Of a stretch of DNA of 64,000 nt, positions 1-10,266 are shown in pieces. The position numbers were made by a program, and so were the translations under genes. Origin of the DNA: Tachypleus tridentatus. Taxonomy: Eukaryota; Arthropoda; Merostomata; Xiphosura; Limulidae. Positions within the stretch are counted from its first letter, which is position 1, and each line of letters starts with the position of its first letter. The stretch covers positions 64,161,558 to 64,225,557 of the forward strand of contig NC_134825.1 in the NCBI RefSeq assembly GCF_004210375.1, in the 5' to 3' direction. Below the pieces are notes generated by a model that searched no databases, was not told the DNA's origin, and saw nothing but the letters and a program-made list of their open reading frames with translations.

Positions 1-502
1 TAAAAATAAAATTATATTTTTTTATGAATTAATCTTTTTCTTAGGAGATATTTGTTTTCTAGAAGTATATTTTGTGACGTTAAGTAATTAGGATAAAGAA
101 TACAAGTGCATAAGAATTATCGAAGTTAATATTAAATGCTTGATTTATTGCATGCTAGTCATTTCTGAACAAACAAGTAATATTATCTGTTGAAATGCAA
201 ACTATTTTGTTAAAACAAAACGTTAGATATTTCATCTAACGTCAATATTTCCTGTCACAAAACTGTTGTTTTATTACGATCACCAAGGAAAGGAACCATT
301 AAACCATAACAATAACGTAATGTTTACAAAACACGTTGATTTGAGAGCTTATAAAATTCTTACGTGAAAACCAGACAAAAAATGTTGCATTCAACTTGAA
401 ATTAAATGTAAGAAAATTGTTGTAGAAAACGTATTTCAAAAACTTATTAGTCATATTTCAGCATCTGCGTGCAACACGAATTTTAGATATAGTACTGTAT
501 GT
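1..502. other. AT-rich DNA, one small hairpin
   Basis: I recognise no gene or repeat. The only structure seen is a perfect hairpin at 221-241 with 8-bp arms (CGTTAGAT / ATCTAACG) around a 5-nt loop, which may be chance in DNA of this composition. Confidence 0.6.
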
Positions 503-513
503 TTATTTTTATG

Positions 514-790
514 GTTTGTTTGTTTGTTTTGAATTTTGCGCAAAGCTACAAGAGGGCTATCTGCGCTAGTCGTCCCTAATTTTGCAGTGTAAGACTAGAG
601 GGAAGGCTGATAAACAGCACCACCCACCGCCAACTATTGTGCTACTCTTTTACCAACGAATAGTAGGATTGACCATCACTTATAACGCCCCAACGGTTGA
701 AAGGGCGAGTATGTTTGGTGTGACGGGGATATGAACCCGCGATCCTCGGATTACTAGTCGAGTGCCTTAACCACCCGGGCATGCCGGGTC
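514..790 (-). mobile_element. SINE-A, full length, with target duplication
   Basis: This is a complete SINE-A on the minus strand. The tRNA-like head is at the right end and the T-rich run at the left end is the complement of its A-rich tail. An 11-bp perfect target duplication, TTATTTTTATG, lies at 503-513 and 791-801, so the borders are exact. The A box reads TGCCCGGGTGG. The B box reads GGTTCATATCC and has lost the CGA core, so polymerase III promoter activity is doubtful. The intact duplication argues for a fairly young insertion. Confidence 0.93.
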
Positions 791-801
791 TTATTTTTAT
801 G

Positions 802-1767
802 TATAAAGAAAATGATTACTGATTTCTTATATTACACATTTCACCACTTTTAGTTGTGTAAAGTTAATTTGTTTTTGCCACACTGTATAGATATATATTA
901 GAGTGAGCCAGTGTTTTATTTATTTGTCTGTATATGTTTCCTATTAGACATATCTTGTATTAATTAAATTAAATTATGTACGCTTTGTAGACGTGCAAAT
1001 AAAACATATAAAATACCATAATAAAAATATAATCTAAACACAAGTAATAACACACAAGCTTAAAAACAAATATGGCTATTGCAAAACTATGGTAGCACAG
1101 TGAATAATATCCAGAATTTTGACATTATGATTATTAGTATCTTTATTTCAGTGAATTCTTCAAGATAATAATTTAAATTATATTATCTTATTTAGCGTAT
1201 AGCGGAATCGCGCTTAATATTGTAGTAGTACTTTTAATTCAATAATTTCGAATTATTATTAGTTTTATTATTTAAATGTTAATAAAAGTAAATTTAGAAT
1301 TCCATCTTATTACGTTTATGTATAGATATATTCTACACTGAATTTAACAATAAATATACTTCTCCCATTAAATGTGATGGAATACAACTACAGACACTTA
1401 GATGTAGCGTTTCAACAGCAGTCTTCCCAGTGTACCTGCAATATTTTTTTAAAATGTTGCAAACTAATAAACACGTGCATGTTTTCTGCATTAACACTGT
1501 TATGATTACCAATACAGAAATATGGTTCTGTTTTAAAATGTTCGAGATCTTTAGCCTTTATACGGATGTCCACGTCTGTAAATAGGAAACCGAGATACCT
1601 AACAGTAAGGTACGTCTGCGTTCTGCTTCGTAGATATATTTTTTAAAGATTCATTATTTTTCTTTATGTATATAATAAATTTTCCTGTGTGGTCTGATAT
1701 TAAGTGTTTTTACATAATTATAATTGTTGTTATTTTTCCAGAGTGTTTTTTAAAGTGTTATTGATAT
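802..1767. other. No feature recognised
   Basis: This interval has no ORF of 60 codons. It contains A/T palindromic words such as AATTTAAATTATA near 1168, but nothing that suggests a gene, RNA or transposon end. Confidence 0.6.
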
Positions 1768-1935
1768 GAGCTGGTGGTTAAATCATTCGAATCGCAGTTG
1801 ACGGGTTTGAATCACAGCACCGAAGATGCTCGCCTTTTCAGTCTTAAAGGTTTTATAATATGATGATCTATCTCATTATTCATTGGTAAAAAAGCAACTT
1901 GATAGTTGATAATAGGTGGTATCATTAGTTTTCTT
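1768..1935 (+). mobile_element. SINE-A, old and diverged, 3' end missing
   Basis: The order of SINE-A landmarks is kept: a TGGTGGTTAA head, GGGTTTGAATCAC in the B-box position, ATGCTCGCC, TTATAATATGATG, ATTCATTGGTAAAAA, then the GGTGGT block. Many substitutions and the missing GCTTTGCGCG end mark it as an old, truncated copy. Both borders are approximate. Confidence 0.7.
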
Positions 1936-2188
1936 CTTTATGTGTGAAATTTAATTAACAAACAAATAAGTTATTGATATTAGAACCTGAGAAAATCGTA
2001 CTCTCCTCGTTTTCGTTTTTCAGAACCTTTGACATTTCAAAATAATTCACACCAATGTTAATTTTTTTCTTACTTAAAAACACATATTGCTCAATTAAAG
2101 AAAATAAAAGTTAATAATTATTTTGGATTTCTTAGTTGTGTTTGACCTGCTTTTTATTATGTTAAACTAATACATCACTTTTTAGTAT

Positions 2189-2306
2189 CCTCCGCTGGTA
2201 CAGCGGTAAGTCTACGAATTTACAACGTTAAAATCAGGGATTCGATTTCCCTCGGTGGACTCAGCAAATAGCTTAATGCGGCTTTGCTATAAAAACAACA
2301 CACACA
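2189..2306 (+). mobile_element. SINE-C, full length, with target duplication
   Basis: The head starts CCTCCGCTGGTACAGCGG (A box TGGTACAGCGG). The B-box region GGGATTCGATTTCC is one step from consensus, and the 3' end GCGGCTTTGCTATAAAAA runs into an AC repeat. The target duplication CACTTTTTAGTAT is at 2176-2188 and 2307-2319; its first three bases may belong to the AC tail. Confidence 0.93.
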
Positions 2307-2319
2307 CACTTTTTAGTAT

Positions 2320-3361
2320 ATTGAGATACACATATATATATATAAATTCATATTTATTACATAAGATAAATAACATTTCCCAATAATACAATAATGCATT
2401 TTCAATTTCTTTGGTCTGGAGATCTTATATGAATATTATATAACATGGTACTATAAAAACACGAGTTTATTTTAAGGGTTAACGGAATTACAGAAAAAAA
2501 ATCGTGAATTTTTCAGTATATCCTAGCCCATTACTTATTGTTGTTTTTAGCAACGTATATATCTTATAGTTTAAAATGTCAACAAGCGGAAAATAATAAT
2601 TATTAATTCCTTTTTTTCAAGTTTTGATTTAACAGGTTGATGCTGCTGTTGAGAATATTCAGTCGGTTTACTGTAGAAGGCTACATAAGGTACTTAGTAA
2701 GAGGTTTCATTTACTAACATATTAGCACAGATATGGGAAAATATATTATACTCTGAAATATTATTATTTTTTTCCTATTGGGACTATCAAAGTATTTTCA
2801 AGATGAGAGGACTAGCTGAATGAGTTTTACATTGGAATGTAACATTCCTATCGTTTGTAATGATTGAACAGATAAATTAGAAAGAATATGGAGCGCTTTG
2901 GCTTTACTGTTATTGAGTACAAACAAACCAACAAAATGTGTTATTTATATTTTACTAAATGATTAAACTAATTTTTCTTGCATTATAAGTCCTAAAACTT
3001 TTTGTTGATGGACTGAGCATGCACTAGTAATTAGTAATAAATATTGTGACTGGTTCTGACACCTATTTTTTTGGATAGAATTCGATTAACAAACTCACTA
3101 CCACTTGAAGCATAACACGAGTCACGACGACATCTTAGGCTTTGTTGATATATTTAAGAAAATAAATGCTTTAATGAAAAATTTCAGTAATAGGGGTATT
3201 ATTATGCTTAATTATAATAACGAAGAAGAAAATAGGTGCTATACAGCATTATATTAATTTATCTGTACATTAAAGTTGAAAATTAATTTACAAAGAAGAG
3301 AATAATTATAATGGACCTCTGTACATCCGAACTAAAGATTAAATTTAAAAATAAATTAATT
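2320..3361. other. No feature recognised
   Basis: Only a short TA run near 2333-2344 stands out. There is no ORF of 60 codons and no SINE landmark. Confidence 0.6.
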
Positions 3362-3373
3362 ATAATGGGATGT

Positions 3374-3485
3374 GTGTTCTTATACCAAAGTCACATTGGG
3401 CTATCTGCTGAGCCCACATAGGGGAATCGAAACCCTGATTTTAACATTGTAAATTCATAGACTTACCGCTGTACTAGCAGGGGTC
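3374..3485 (-). mobile_element. SINE-C, full length, with target duplication
   Basis: This is a minus-strand copy. The tail complement GTGTTCTTATA is at the left and the head complement ACCGCTGTACTAGCAGGGG at the right. The duplication ATAATGGGATGT is at 3362-3373 and 3486-3497. The B-box complement GGGAATCGAAACCCT has a changed core. Confidence 0.9.
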
Positions 3486-3719
3486 ATAATGGGATGTATG
3501 TTCAGAAGTTTGAAAAAATATATTTAAATATTTTGAAACAAAAAGTTCAATTAGATTTTATGGAACTTATCAGGTTATGCCTTATCATTGCGATGATTAA
3601 TTTATTTTTTTTTATCGTGAAGGTGTTTTTACGCACAGTGCTAAGAGTATAACTTAATAATACGCAGATATAACAAATATTTATCTTTAACACACATGCT
3701 GTCATTTTTTATCTTCTTT

Positions 3720-3785
3720 TCCCCTCGGTGGACTCAGCAGATAACCCAATGTGGCTTTGCTATGAGAAAAAACTCACATACTTTC
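3720..3785 (+). mobile_element. SINE-C, 5'-truncated
   Basis: Only the 3' half is present, from CCCCTCGGTGGACTCAG to the GGCTTTGCTATGAG end and a short AC-like tail. TCTTCTTT at 3712-3719 and 3786-3793 looks like its target duplication. Loss of the whole tRNA head with flanking duplications fits incomplete reverse transcription rather than later deletion. Confidence 0.8.
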
Positions 3786-4087
3786 TCTTCTTTGTCCAAA
3801 TATACTTTATTAACCGTTACATTTACATATTTGGTGGTCAAAACAACATTTATCTATTTCTTAAATGAAGTTGATACTTATCTTACTAGTTAAAATAGAG
3901 TTTTGACGTTAGCATCTACACTTTTGGTTCGATTAATGTTTATCTTCCAAATATATGATTCAAATTTGTCTTGGTTTATTCAAAACTTTTCTCTACCAGG
4001 TCAAGGATAATTCTAATTATAGTAATTGTGACACCGTGTACTTCGAATACAAGATTTTTGCATGGTAGTATCAGCAAAATAAAAACA

Positions 4088-4295
4088 AGAGTATCGTATC
4101 CAAAGAGGACCTTTGTGACTATGGTCTTCCACAGATCGTTTTCCTTGAGACACAAAGAGCTTTCAATGCTAAAACATTCATCTACTTAGATAGACTCTTC
4201 AGTCAACCCCCATCTTCCACGGCTTTTCCTTCTCCAATCTTTCCAGTTACGATCAGACTTTCAATTTCCTCTTTCCTCATAACGTGTCCTGGAAA
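4088..4295 (-). pseudogene. Non-LTR retrotransposon ORF2, C-terminal fragment
   Basis: Translated on the minus strand, the piece reads GHVMRKEEIESLIVTGKI, then a GKA/EDGG stretch, then, after a frame break, LWKTIVTKVLFGYDT. As I remember the family, the order GHV(I/M)R..., a basic GKI-type block and a final W..IV..V motif is the region after the reverse transcriptase in many animal LINE polyproteins. The reading frame is broken and no start is present. It lies in the same orientation as, and at the correct side of, the RT fragment at 5098-5514, so both probably come from one copy. LINE clade is not resolved (RTE-like or related). Confidence 0.7.
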
Positions 4296-4315
4296 AGGTA
4301 CCACGACATTTTACT

Positions 4316-4400
4316 GCCGATCATTTGACTGCCGAAATATAACTCACTCGACCCTTTACTACCGTAGTAAATAACTGATGGTGCATTTTACTACCAGAAG
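4316..4400. repeat. Repeated TTTACTACC/TGCCG words with palindrome
   Basis: The words TTTTACTGCCG, TTGACTGCCG, TTTACTACCG and TTTTACTACC recur within 85 bp, and TTTACTACCGTAGTAAA is an almost perfect palindrome with 8-bp arms. This could be the end of a non-autonomous DNA transposon or a decayed microsatellite. It sits in the gap between two parts of the broken LINE. Confidence 0.4.
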
Positions 4401-4409
4401 AGAATTATT

Positions 4410-4598
4410 TTCTCAAAACAAAACATTTACAAGCACACAGTAAACGAGTTTATTCGATAAAAATTAAAACAATGACCAATAGCATGTAGATACAAATAAT
4501 TATGTTCTCAAAACAAAAAACAAGACATTTAGAAGCCCAGTCAACGACGTTTTCCCCTAAATTACAATAAACTATTGCAACAAACTTGACTAAAAATA
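4410..4598. repeat. Diverged tandem duplication, 95-bp step
   Basis: Two copies begin TTCTCAAAACAAAA at 4410 and 4505 and share a later block resembling CAGT(A/C)AACGA(G/C)TTT. They are old and differ by small indels. Function unknown. Confidence 0.5.
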
Positions 4599-4809
4599 AA
4601 CTTGAACAATAAATTAATCGAAGAAATTGCTGTAAAAATAGAATAATAAAGTAATTAGATAATTTACTATGAAAAAAGGCTATATCTCTCTCTATATATA
4701 TATAGCAAACACGTGCAATATTATTATTTCTGTTTACACGAGTACAGATTTTAAGGCATAGTTTTCGTGTTTAAGGTTTATTTCACAAGATAATGGTTGT
4801 TTCCTTAAT

Positions 4810-5070
4810 GGCCCGGCATGGCCAAGGGTCTTAAGGCGTGCGCTTCGCAATCTGAGGGTCGCGCTAAACATGCTCGCCCTCCCAGCCGTGGGGGCGTTAT
4901 AATGTGACGGTCAATCCCACTATTCTTTGGTAAAAGAGTAGCCCAAGAGTTGGCGGTGGATGGTGATGACTAGCTGCCTTCCCTCTAGTCTTACACTACT
5001 AAATTAGGGACGGCTAGCACAGATAGCCCTCGAGTAGCTTTGTGCGAAATTCCAAAACTAAAAAAACAAA
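4810..5070 (+). mobile_element. SINE-A with B box deleted
   Basis: The copy begins GGCCCGGCATGGCC and ends GCTTTGTGCGAAATTCC plus an A/C-rich tail. After GAGGGTCGCG the sequence jumps to CTAAACATGCTCGCC, removing about 20 bases that hold the B box, so it should be silent for polymerase III. It lies next to LINE reverse transcriptase sequence at 5098 and probably separates it from the LINE C-terminal part. No clear target duplication is seen. Confidence 0.88.
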
Positions 5071-5097
5071 CATTTTTCAATATTAGCCAACAGGTTC

Positions 5098-5514
5098 CTT
5101 CTCTTCATTAATAACTTTGTCAAGAATGTTTCGTAGTCTATCATCTTAAACAGCTATTAAAACCATATCAATAACATATCGTAAACTGCTTAAAATATAT
5201 CCTCTAATAATCCGTCTTGGTAAATCCTCAATCTCCCTCATGGGTTCACACTGTACAAATTAAAAAACTCAGGTGAAAAGAAACAGCCTCTCCTCACGTC
5301 TCTCTTAATTGGGACGGAACCATTTAATTAATTTCTTTTCCTTACTGCAATATTTTTGGTCCCAATATCGGTTTCTGAAAATTCTCAAGTCTACAGTACC
5401 AATGCCTAGTTCTTCCAGAATTTTCGTTAACACCACATGGTTGGCTTTATCAAAAGCTTTAAAAACACGATATTTTATTCTACTTGGCTCTACCAAAACT
5501 TTAAAACACGACAT
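5098..5514 (-). pseudogene. Non-LTR retrotransposon reverse transcriptase fragment
   Basis: The minus-strand frame 5514-5305 contains FKAFDKANHVVLTKILEELG and RNRYWDQ, a layout known from the RT palm of LINE polyproteins (the motif with the first catalytic aspartate, in KAFD). The next block continues in other frames as RRGCFFSPEFFNLYS and then RLRNILDKVINEE, matching the order expected further along the domain. At least two frameshifts and several stops break it. The YADD catalytic box is not recognisable. It is a dead copy, in line with the C-terminal piece at 4088-4295. Confidence 0.8.
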
Positions 5515-5607
5515 TTTATTCTACATGGCTCAGTCAACATTTTACAACACGACATTTTGTTCAACTTGGTTCTATCAAAAGTTTTAAAAACACTATATTT
5601 TGTTCAA
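5441..5607. repeat. Four tandem units of 41-43 bp grown from RT sequence
   Basis: Units start at 5441, 5484, 5525 and 5566, each beginning (T/A)TGG(C/T)T and ending with a run like CACGACATTTTATTC. On the minus strand the first unit encodes the KAFDKAN of the RT fragment and the last still encodes KTFDR, so the array arose by duplicating part of the dead LINE. Confidence 0.75.
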
Positions 5608-6292
5608 ATAATAATATGTTTTATATCTACAGCACTATAAATCATATTACTACTCTGTCTGTGTTGTTAATAAGCAGTAGTTAGTTTTAAATCAATAACA
5701 AAAACTTGCCATCAATAAATCAAAGATAAAAACAAACTAAACAGCTTGTACTTTGTTATAAAAACTACGACGTATCACCAAGTATTTATGTATATAAATA
5801 AGTAACGTGATCTTGTACAGGTTTTTACATTACGTAAATCACTTGGATTTGAAAACAGATAATTATGACTTAAGAAATGTTTTGCCTTCAAATTACTTTT
5901 GTTTTTCATGAATTATTGAAGAAGTACATGTAAGTACATTTCTGCTTGTCTTCTTATTCTCCCCGTAGTGAATCCTATCATTCAAGTTTGATTAAAGTAT
6001 AGTTTCATATACGAGAACCAAGCTTGGTAATAAGCTGATTGAGGTTCCGTTTAAATTAATAACTCATTTCTTTCTGTTATTAATTCACCTACGTTTCAAC
6101 TATTTTCGCCTCCAGACGCTCTTTTTCATGTTTTTTCACATTAGGTTCCGTGTGATTGTTACGGGAGTTTGACTACTCAGGCACGGAAACTTCTCATTTT
6201 GTAAATTCTTAAAACAGTATTTTTTGCGTATGGATTGAGTGTAATAAAAAATATAAACAATAGAGCAGTTCAGACCCAGCATTACTTCAGAT

Positions 6293-6462
6293 GGTTTGTT
6301 TGTTTTGAATTTCACGCAAAGCTACACGAGGGCTATCTGCGCTAGCCGTCTCTAATTTTGTAGTGTAAGACTAGAGGGAAGACAATTAGTCATCACCACC
6401 CACCGCCAACTTAGTTATACATGGCTACTTCTTTTACCAATGAATAGTGGGATTGACCGTAA
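6293..6462 (-). mobile_element. SINE-A, 5'-truncated
   Basis: The 3' two-thirds is present, from the tail complement TTTGTTTGTTTTGAATTTC to GAATAGTGGGATTGACCGT, where similarity stops abruptly before the tRNA head. A small insertion (TTAGTTATACATGG) breaks the CCAACTCTTGGGC block. Confidence 0.85.
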
Positions 6463-6894
6463 GAATGTTAAGGACTAAAAAGCACCTTATGGAGTATTTT
6501 ATCTTTTTAGTTTTTATAATTAATGTTCTAAACAATTAAGTTATTAAAGTTTACATGCCATAAATTTAAGTTTTACTTTAATGAATATACTAGACAGAAA
6601 CTAAAAAGTCTCTTAGTCAACACCAAGAGATCTTTAAATCCAATATTAATGTGTTACTATTTCGTGGGCTGAGACAGTTTTGAACTGATTAAAAAAGTAT
6701 GAGATATCCGTAATCATATTGTTTTGTTTCTGTATTTTCCAGAAATTCTGTTTATTGTGCTTTGTGATATTGAGATTACCTTTATGGCATTTTGTTAACA
6801 TGGCCACTGTTAGAAGACCTGTAGACATTGGTTTAAGCGAAAGATCAAATTATAATGATTAACAGAAAACGTGGCCTAAACCTATTGACGTAAC

Positions 6895-7147
6895 AGTAAC
6901 ACTAGGCTGTTGGCCGCCGGCGGTACCACATCCGTCCTAGCTTATGTGTGTGCGCGAATAAAATCAGACGACATATCGATCAGAAGACTTTCCACTGTAG
7001 GATAGCACTGGAAAAAGACTGGTGTTGGAATGTGGGAGTTATACATGGCTACGTTTCTCACACCTGAGTAAAGGAGTTTCTTCTGGATTTTTAACGCCGT
7101 TTCAGCATCTGTCAATCATTTCAATCTAGAATCATGGCAAGGTAAGA
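6895..7147 (+). promoter_or_regulatory. Candidate promoter, 5' UTR and tiny first coding exon
   Basis: This block is richer in G, C and CpG than its surroundings (GCCGCCGGCGG, GTGCGCG, ATCGAT). A TATA-like AATAAAAT lies at 6957-6964 and a TCAGA initiator-like word at 6980-6984. An ATG at 7134 is followed after two codons by AAG|GTAAGA, a near-perfect splice donor at 7142. If real, the gene runs to the right with a very long first intron, since I see no convincing exon downstream on this strand. All signals are short and could coincide by chance. I do not know what protein would be made. Confidence 0.25.
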
Positions 7148-8611
7148 ATACTCTTTTGTTTTTAATTCTCATATACTTTATATGGGGAACGTTTTCCATA
7201 ATAACATAAAGTTCAAATAGCACACCAGTATGTTAAGTCTGTCGCGTTATTGCAACTTGTTCATACCACTTAGGCTTAGCTATAATAAAATATAGAGGTT
7301 TTTCAAAGTTACATGTTGAACGCGAGAGCACGCACATTTTGTTCCAACTGTTTTGAACACTTGCGTATTTATTTGCAATGACAGAGTGTAGATAAACATG
7401 TCCATCACTGCTTACATTTTCTTTAACACAACTGTTAAAAAAGAAACTTTGTTGCTTTTTATGTTGTTTTATAGAAGTATTTTCGCTCTAAATTATACTG
7501 CTCACTTTTATTCGTGTTAAAGCTCTTGTATCATGTTAAATTTCATACAGATATGAATGTTTGCTTTGATTTCTTACTGGGATAAATGTGTGATATGGTG
7601 ATTTTTGATTATTATGACAGGCTACACGCCATCCATTTTTTGTTTTAGTTCGTCTGATGGCCTATACAAATCCTAGTAAAAGACTATAATTTCTAAGTTG
7701 AATATAACACCATAGTAATGTTAATATTTTGAAAATTTTCAGGCGTTGAGTATCTACTCGAATTGTGGACATACAGAGTAAAAAGCCGGGTTTTCGCGGC
7801 TTTCTTGTTCTGCTGTAGTTTAAGGTTTATATCATTTAATAAATAAAACTCTTTGTATGTTCTAATTCATCAAAATTAGAAGTTGGTCACAAATATATTA
7901 GATACAGCCTTTGAGCCACCTGATAAACCACATCATTGTTTTCATTATTTTTAAATATTAAAGGTTATTAATTTGTTTACATCACAGCTTCAGCGACTCA
8001 GGAAAGAAACGAAAAAAACGAATCTTTTTTATGTCCCGCTCATTTCGAGCACTTACGTCAGTGAGAATTGTTACTGATGTGTATTCAGCCTTCTAGGCTG
8101 GGGAAGAGTAAAAAACCTTCCAAGAAACCATCAGAATGTTTCTAGCGAAAATGTAAAGTAAACATGTTAAAATAATGATGTAAACTGAAACAAATAAGGA
8201 TACGAAAAGTATAACCAAATTCTTATGATCCGAAAAGCTTCAGCAAAAATGATTTTAAAACAAGAACTGGTTGAGAAACGACAATAAAAAATTAATGATA
8301 GTAATCATCTTATGACATCGTATTTATTTGTTCGGTTATTTATTAATATATAAATACATAAAGTATTCGTGGTTTTATTAGTACGAAAAAATAAAGAGCG
8401 TAAGTAATTGAGCGTCAGGTGTTTTGTTTCTGGTATGATTGTTTAATCGATTTTCAATATCAACTGTATTTTTCAGCAAAAAATATACCTTCTCTCTGTT
8501 TTTATTTAATTGAGGGTTTTGTTTTATAGACAATAATTTAGAATCAGTAAATTATCACAGGGTCGTCCAGCATAAAACGAGACTGAGTCTTAATCCATTC
8601 AATACAGTTAC
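7148..8611. other. No gene seen; two small hairpins
   Basis: There is no ORF of 60 codons. Hairpins occur at 7782-7803 (7-bp stem AAAGCCG/CGGCTTT, 8-nt loop) and 8086-8100 (CAGCC TTCTA GGCTG). If the exon at 7134 is real, this is the start of its intron. Confidence 0.5.
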
Positions 8612-8619
8612 TTTATTTA

Positions 8620-8889
8620 TGTTTGTTTTGAATTTCGCGCAAAGCTACTAGAGGGCTATCTGCGCTAGCCGTCCCTAATTTAGCAGTGTAGGACTAGAGG
8701 GAAGGCAGCTACTCATCACCACCCACCGCCAACTCTTGGGCTACTTTTTTACCAACGTATAGTGAGATTGACCATAACATTATAACGCCCTACGGCTGAA
8801 AGGACGAACATGTTTGGTGCGACCGAGATTCGAACTCGCGACCCTCGGATTAGGAGTCGAACGCCTTAACACGCTTGGCCATGCTGGAC
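8620..8889 (-). mobile_element. SINE-A, full length
   Basis: Minus-strand copy. Head complement ends CTTGGCCATGCTGGAC. A box TGGCCAAGCGTG; B box AGTTCGAATCT, with both outer bases changed. TTTATTT at 8612-8618 and 8891-8897 may be the target duplication, though it is short and of low complexity. Confidence 0.9.
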
Positions 8890-9151
8890 ATTTATTTGTG
8901 AATATCTTTATAAAATCACTTAACAACCTTTGTAAGCGGATCTTTGTAAGAACTTCTGATATTCCTCCCAGTTGTTCATGTTATACTTGACCCATTGTTC
9001 TGTCCACGTACCTATCTTGTAAAGTAATATTACATCAAATATCTTTACAATATTTTCTTCCGACATTTTGATGTTAAAATTATACCATTTAACCCTGGTA
9101 ATATATTGTAGAACTTTCACTGCAGTTGTGTATTTCTCTTTTCATTGTTTG

Positions 9152-9268
9152 TCTCCTGTTGGGACAGCGGTATGTTTATGGACTGACAACGTTAAAATTC
9201 ACGGCTTGATTACGGTAGACATAGAGCGGAGAACCCACTGTGTGGTTTTGCTTTAAAACAAAAAAAAA
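9152..9268 (+). mobile_element. SINE-B, diverged
   Basis: Landmarks in order are GGGACAGCGGTATG, GGACTGACAACGTTAAAAT, GAACCCACTGTGTGG and TTTTGCTTTAAAAC with an A-rich tail. The B-box region (CGGCTTGATTAC) is degraded. Borders are approximate. Confidence 0.75.
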
Positions 9269-9907
9269 CGTTTTTTTTCACTGTTAATTGTAACATAAAA
9301 CCACGAGACAGTTATGTTTGCATTCAACTTTATTGTGACAAATACTAGTAAAATAACATCCAATATATATTAATAGTGTATACAACTATTTCATATCCAA
9401 CAAGTATGAAATACTAATAAAAATGAATATTTCGTTTCGTAGAATACTTATTGTCGGCTAAATAACCATAAAAGCTAGTTAAGCCAGGTGAGAGATATTT
9501 CTAGAAACGTTGAATTTATTTGTACCTCCAAAGAAAGGCTAATAACTGGAACTTCGTCGTGAACAATCACCAAATCAAAGAAGAATAAATATCTCTATTC
9601 ACATTAAATCCTTTGACTGAAACATTTCTATAACTGATCCTCGTACTCGAGAATATTCATAAACATCTAATAATGTGCTTCTATATTCTATGAATCATAC
9701 AAAATCACCACTTCCATTTTCCATTACAAGATGAAGGATTGACGGAAACATTGTCATGCATTTTAGTGATTATGTACTTGCTTTTAAGAACATAGATGGT
9801 TTTAATATTTTTTAAAAATATAATAGTTTTAGCTTAGTTTCTTGGAAGGAACAACCAAGATGGTCAAATAGGTCCCATCTTGCCCCCAAACGGCTATGGT
9901 ATGTTAA

Positions 9908-9974
9908 TGGGCTATCTGTAGTGTGCTAACGCGGGTATCGAAACCCAATTTTTAGCGTTGTAAGTTCTCAGATT
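9908..9974 (-). mobile_element. SINE-B fragment
   Basis: GGGCTATCTGT, GGGTATCGAAACCC and TTTTAGCGTTGTAAGT match the middle of SINE-B in reverse. Both ends are missing; the right side is cut by the 102-bp tandem array that starts at 9975. Confidence 0.7.
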
Positions 9975-10266
9975 GTGTGACCTGGGTATACAAATACCTA
10001 ATATACTGAATGTAGTCAAGAGTACTGTGTGGCTTGACAACATAAATAGCTGAGTTAATGTTAGCCAGTGGTTAATGTGTGACTTGGGTATACAAATACC
10101 TAACATACTGAATGTAGTCAAGAGTACTGTGTGGCTTGACAATATAAATAGCTGAGTTAATGTTAGCCAGTGGTTAATGTGTGACTTGGGTATACAAATA
10201 CCTAATATAGTGAATGTAATCAATTGTAGAGTGTGACTTGACAACACATGTAACCGGTGGTTATAC
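9975..10266. repeat. 102-bp tandem array, about 2.9 units
   Basis: Units start GTGTGAC(C/T)TGGGTATAC at 9975, 10077 and 10179. The first two are nearly identical and the third diverges in its second half. Because 102 is a multiple of three, the minus strand stays open and gives a 111-codon ORF (9912-10247) with a 34-residue period; I regard that ORF as a by-product. Confidence 0.9.

Noticed and set aside
7782..7803. Histone-type 3' hairpin
   Set aside because: Stem and loop (AAAGCCG, loop GGTTTTCG) do not match the conserved histone mRNA hairpin, and no histone gene is nearby.
9912..10247. 111-codon ORF with 34-residue repeats
   Set aside because: It is the complement of the 102-bp array plus SINE-B sequence, explained by period 102 being divisible by three.
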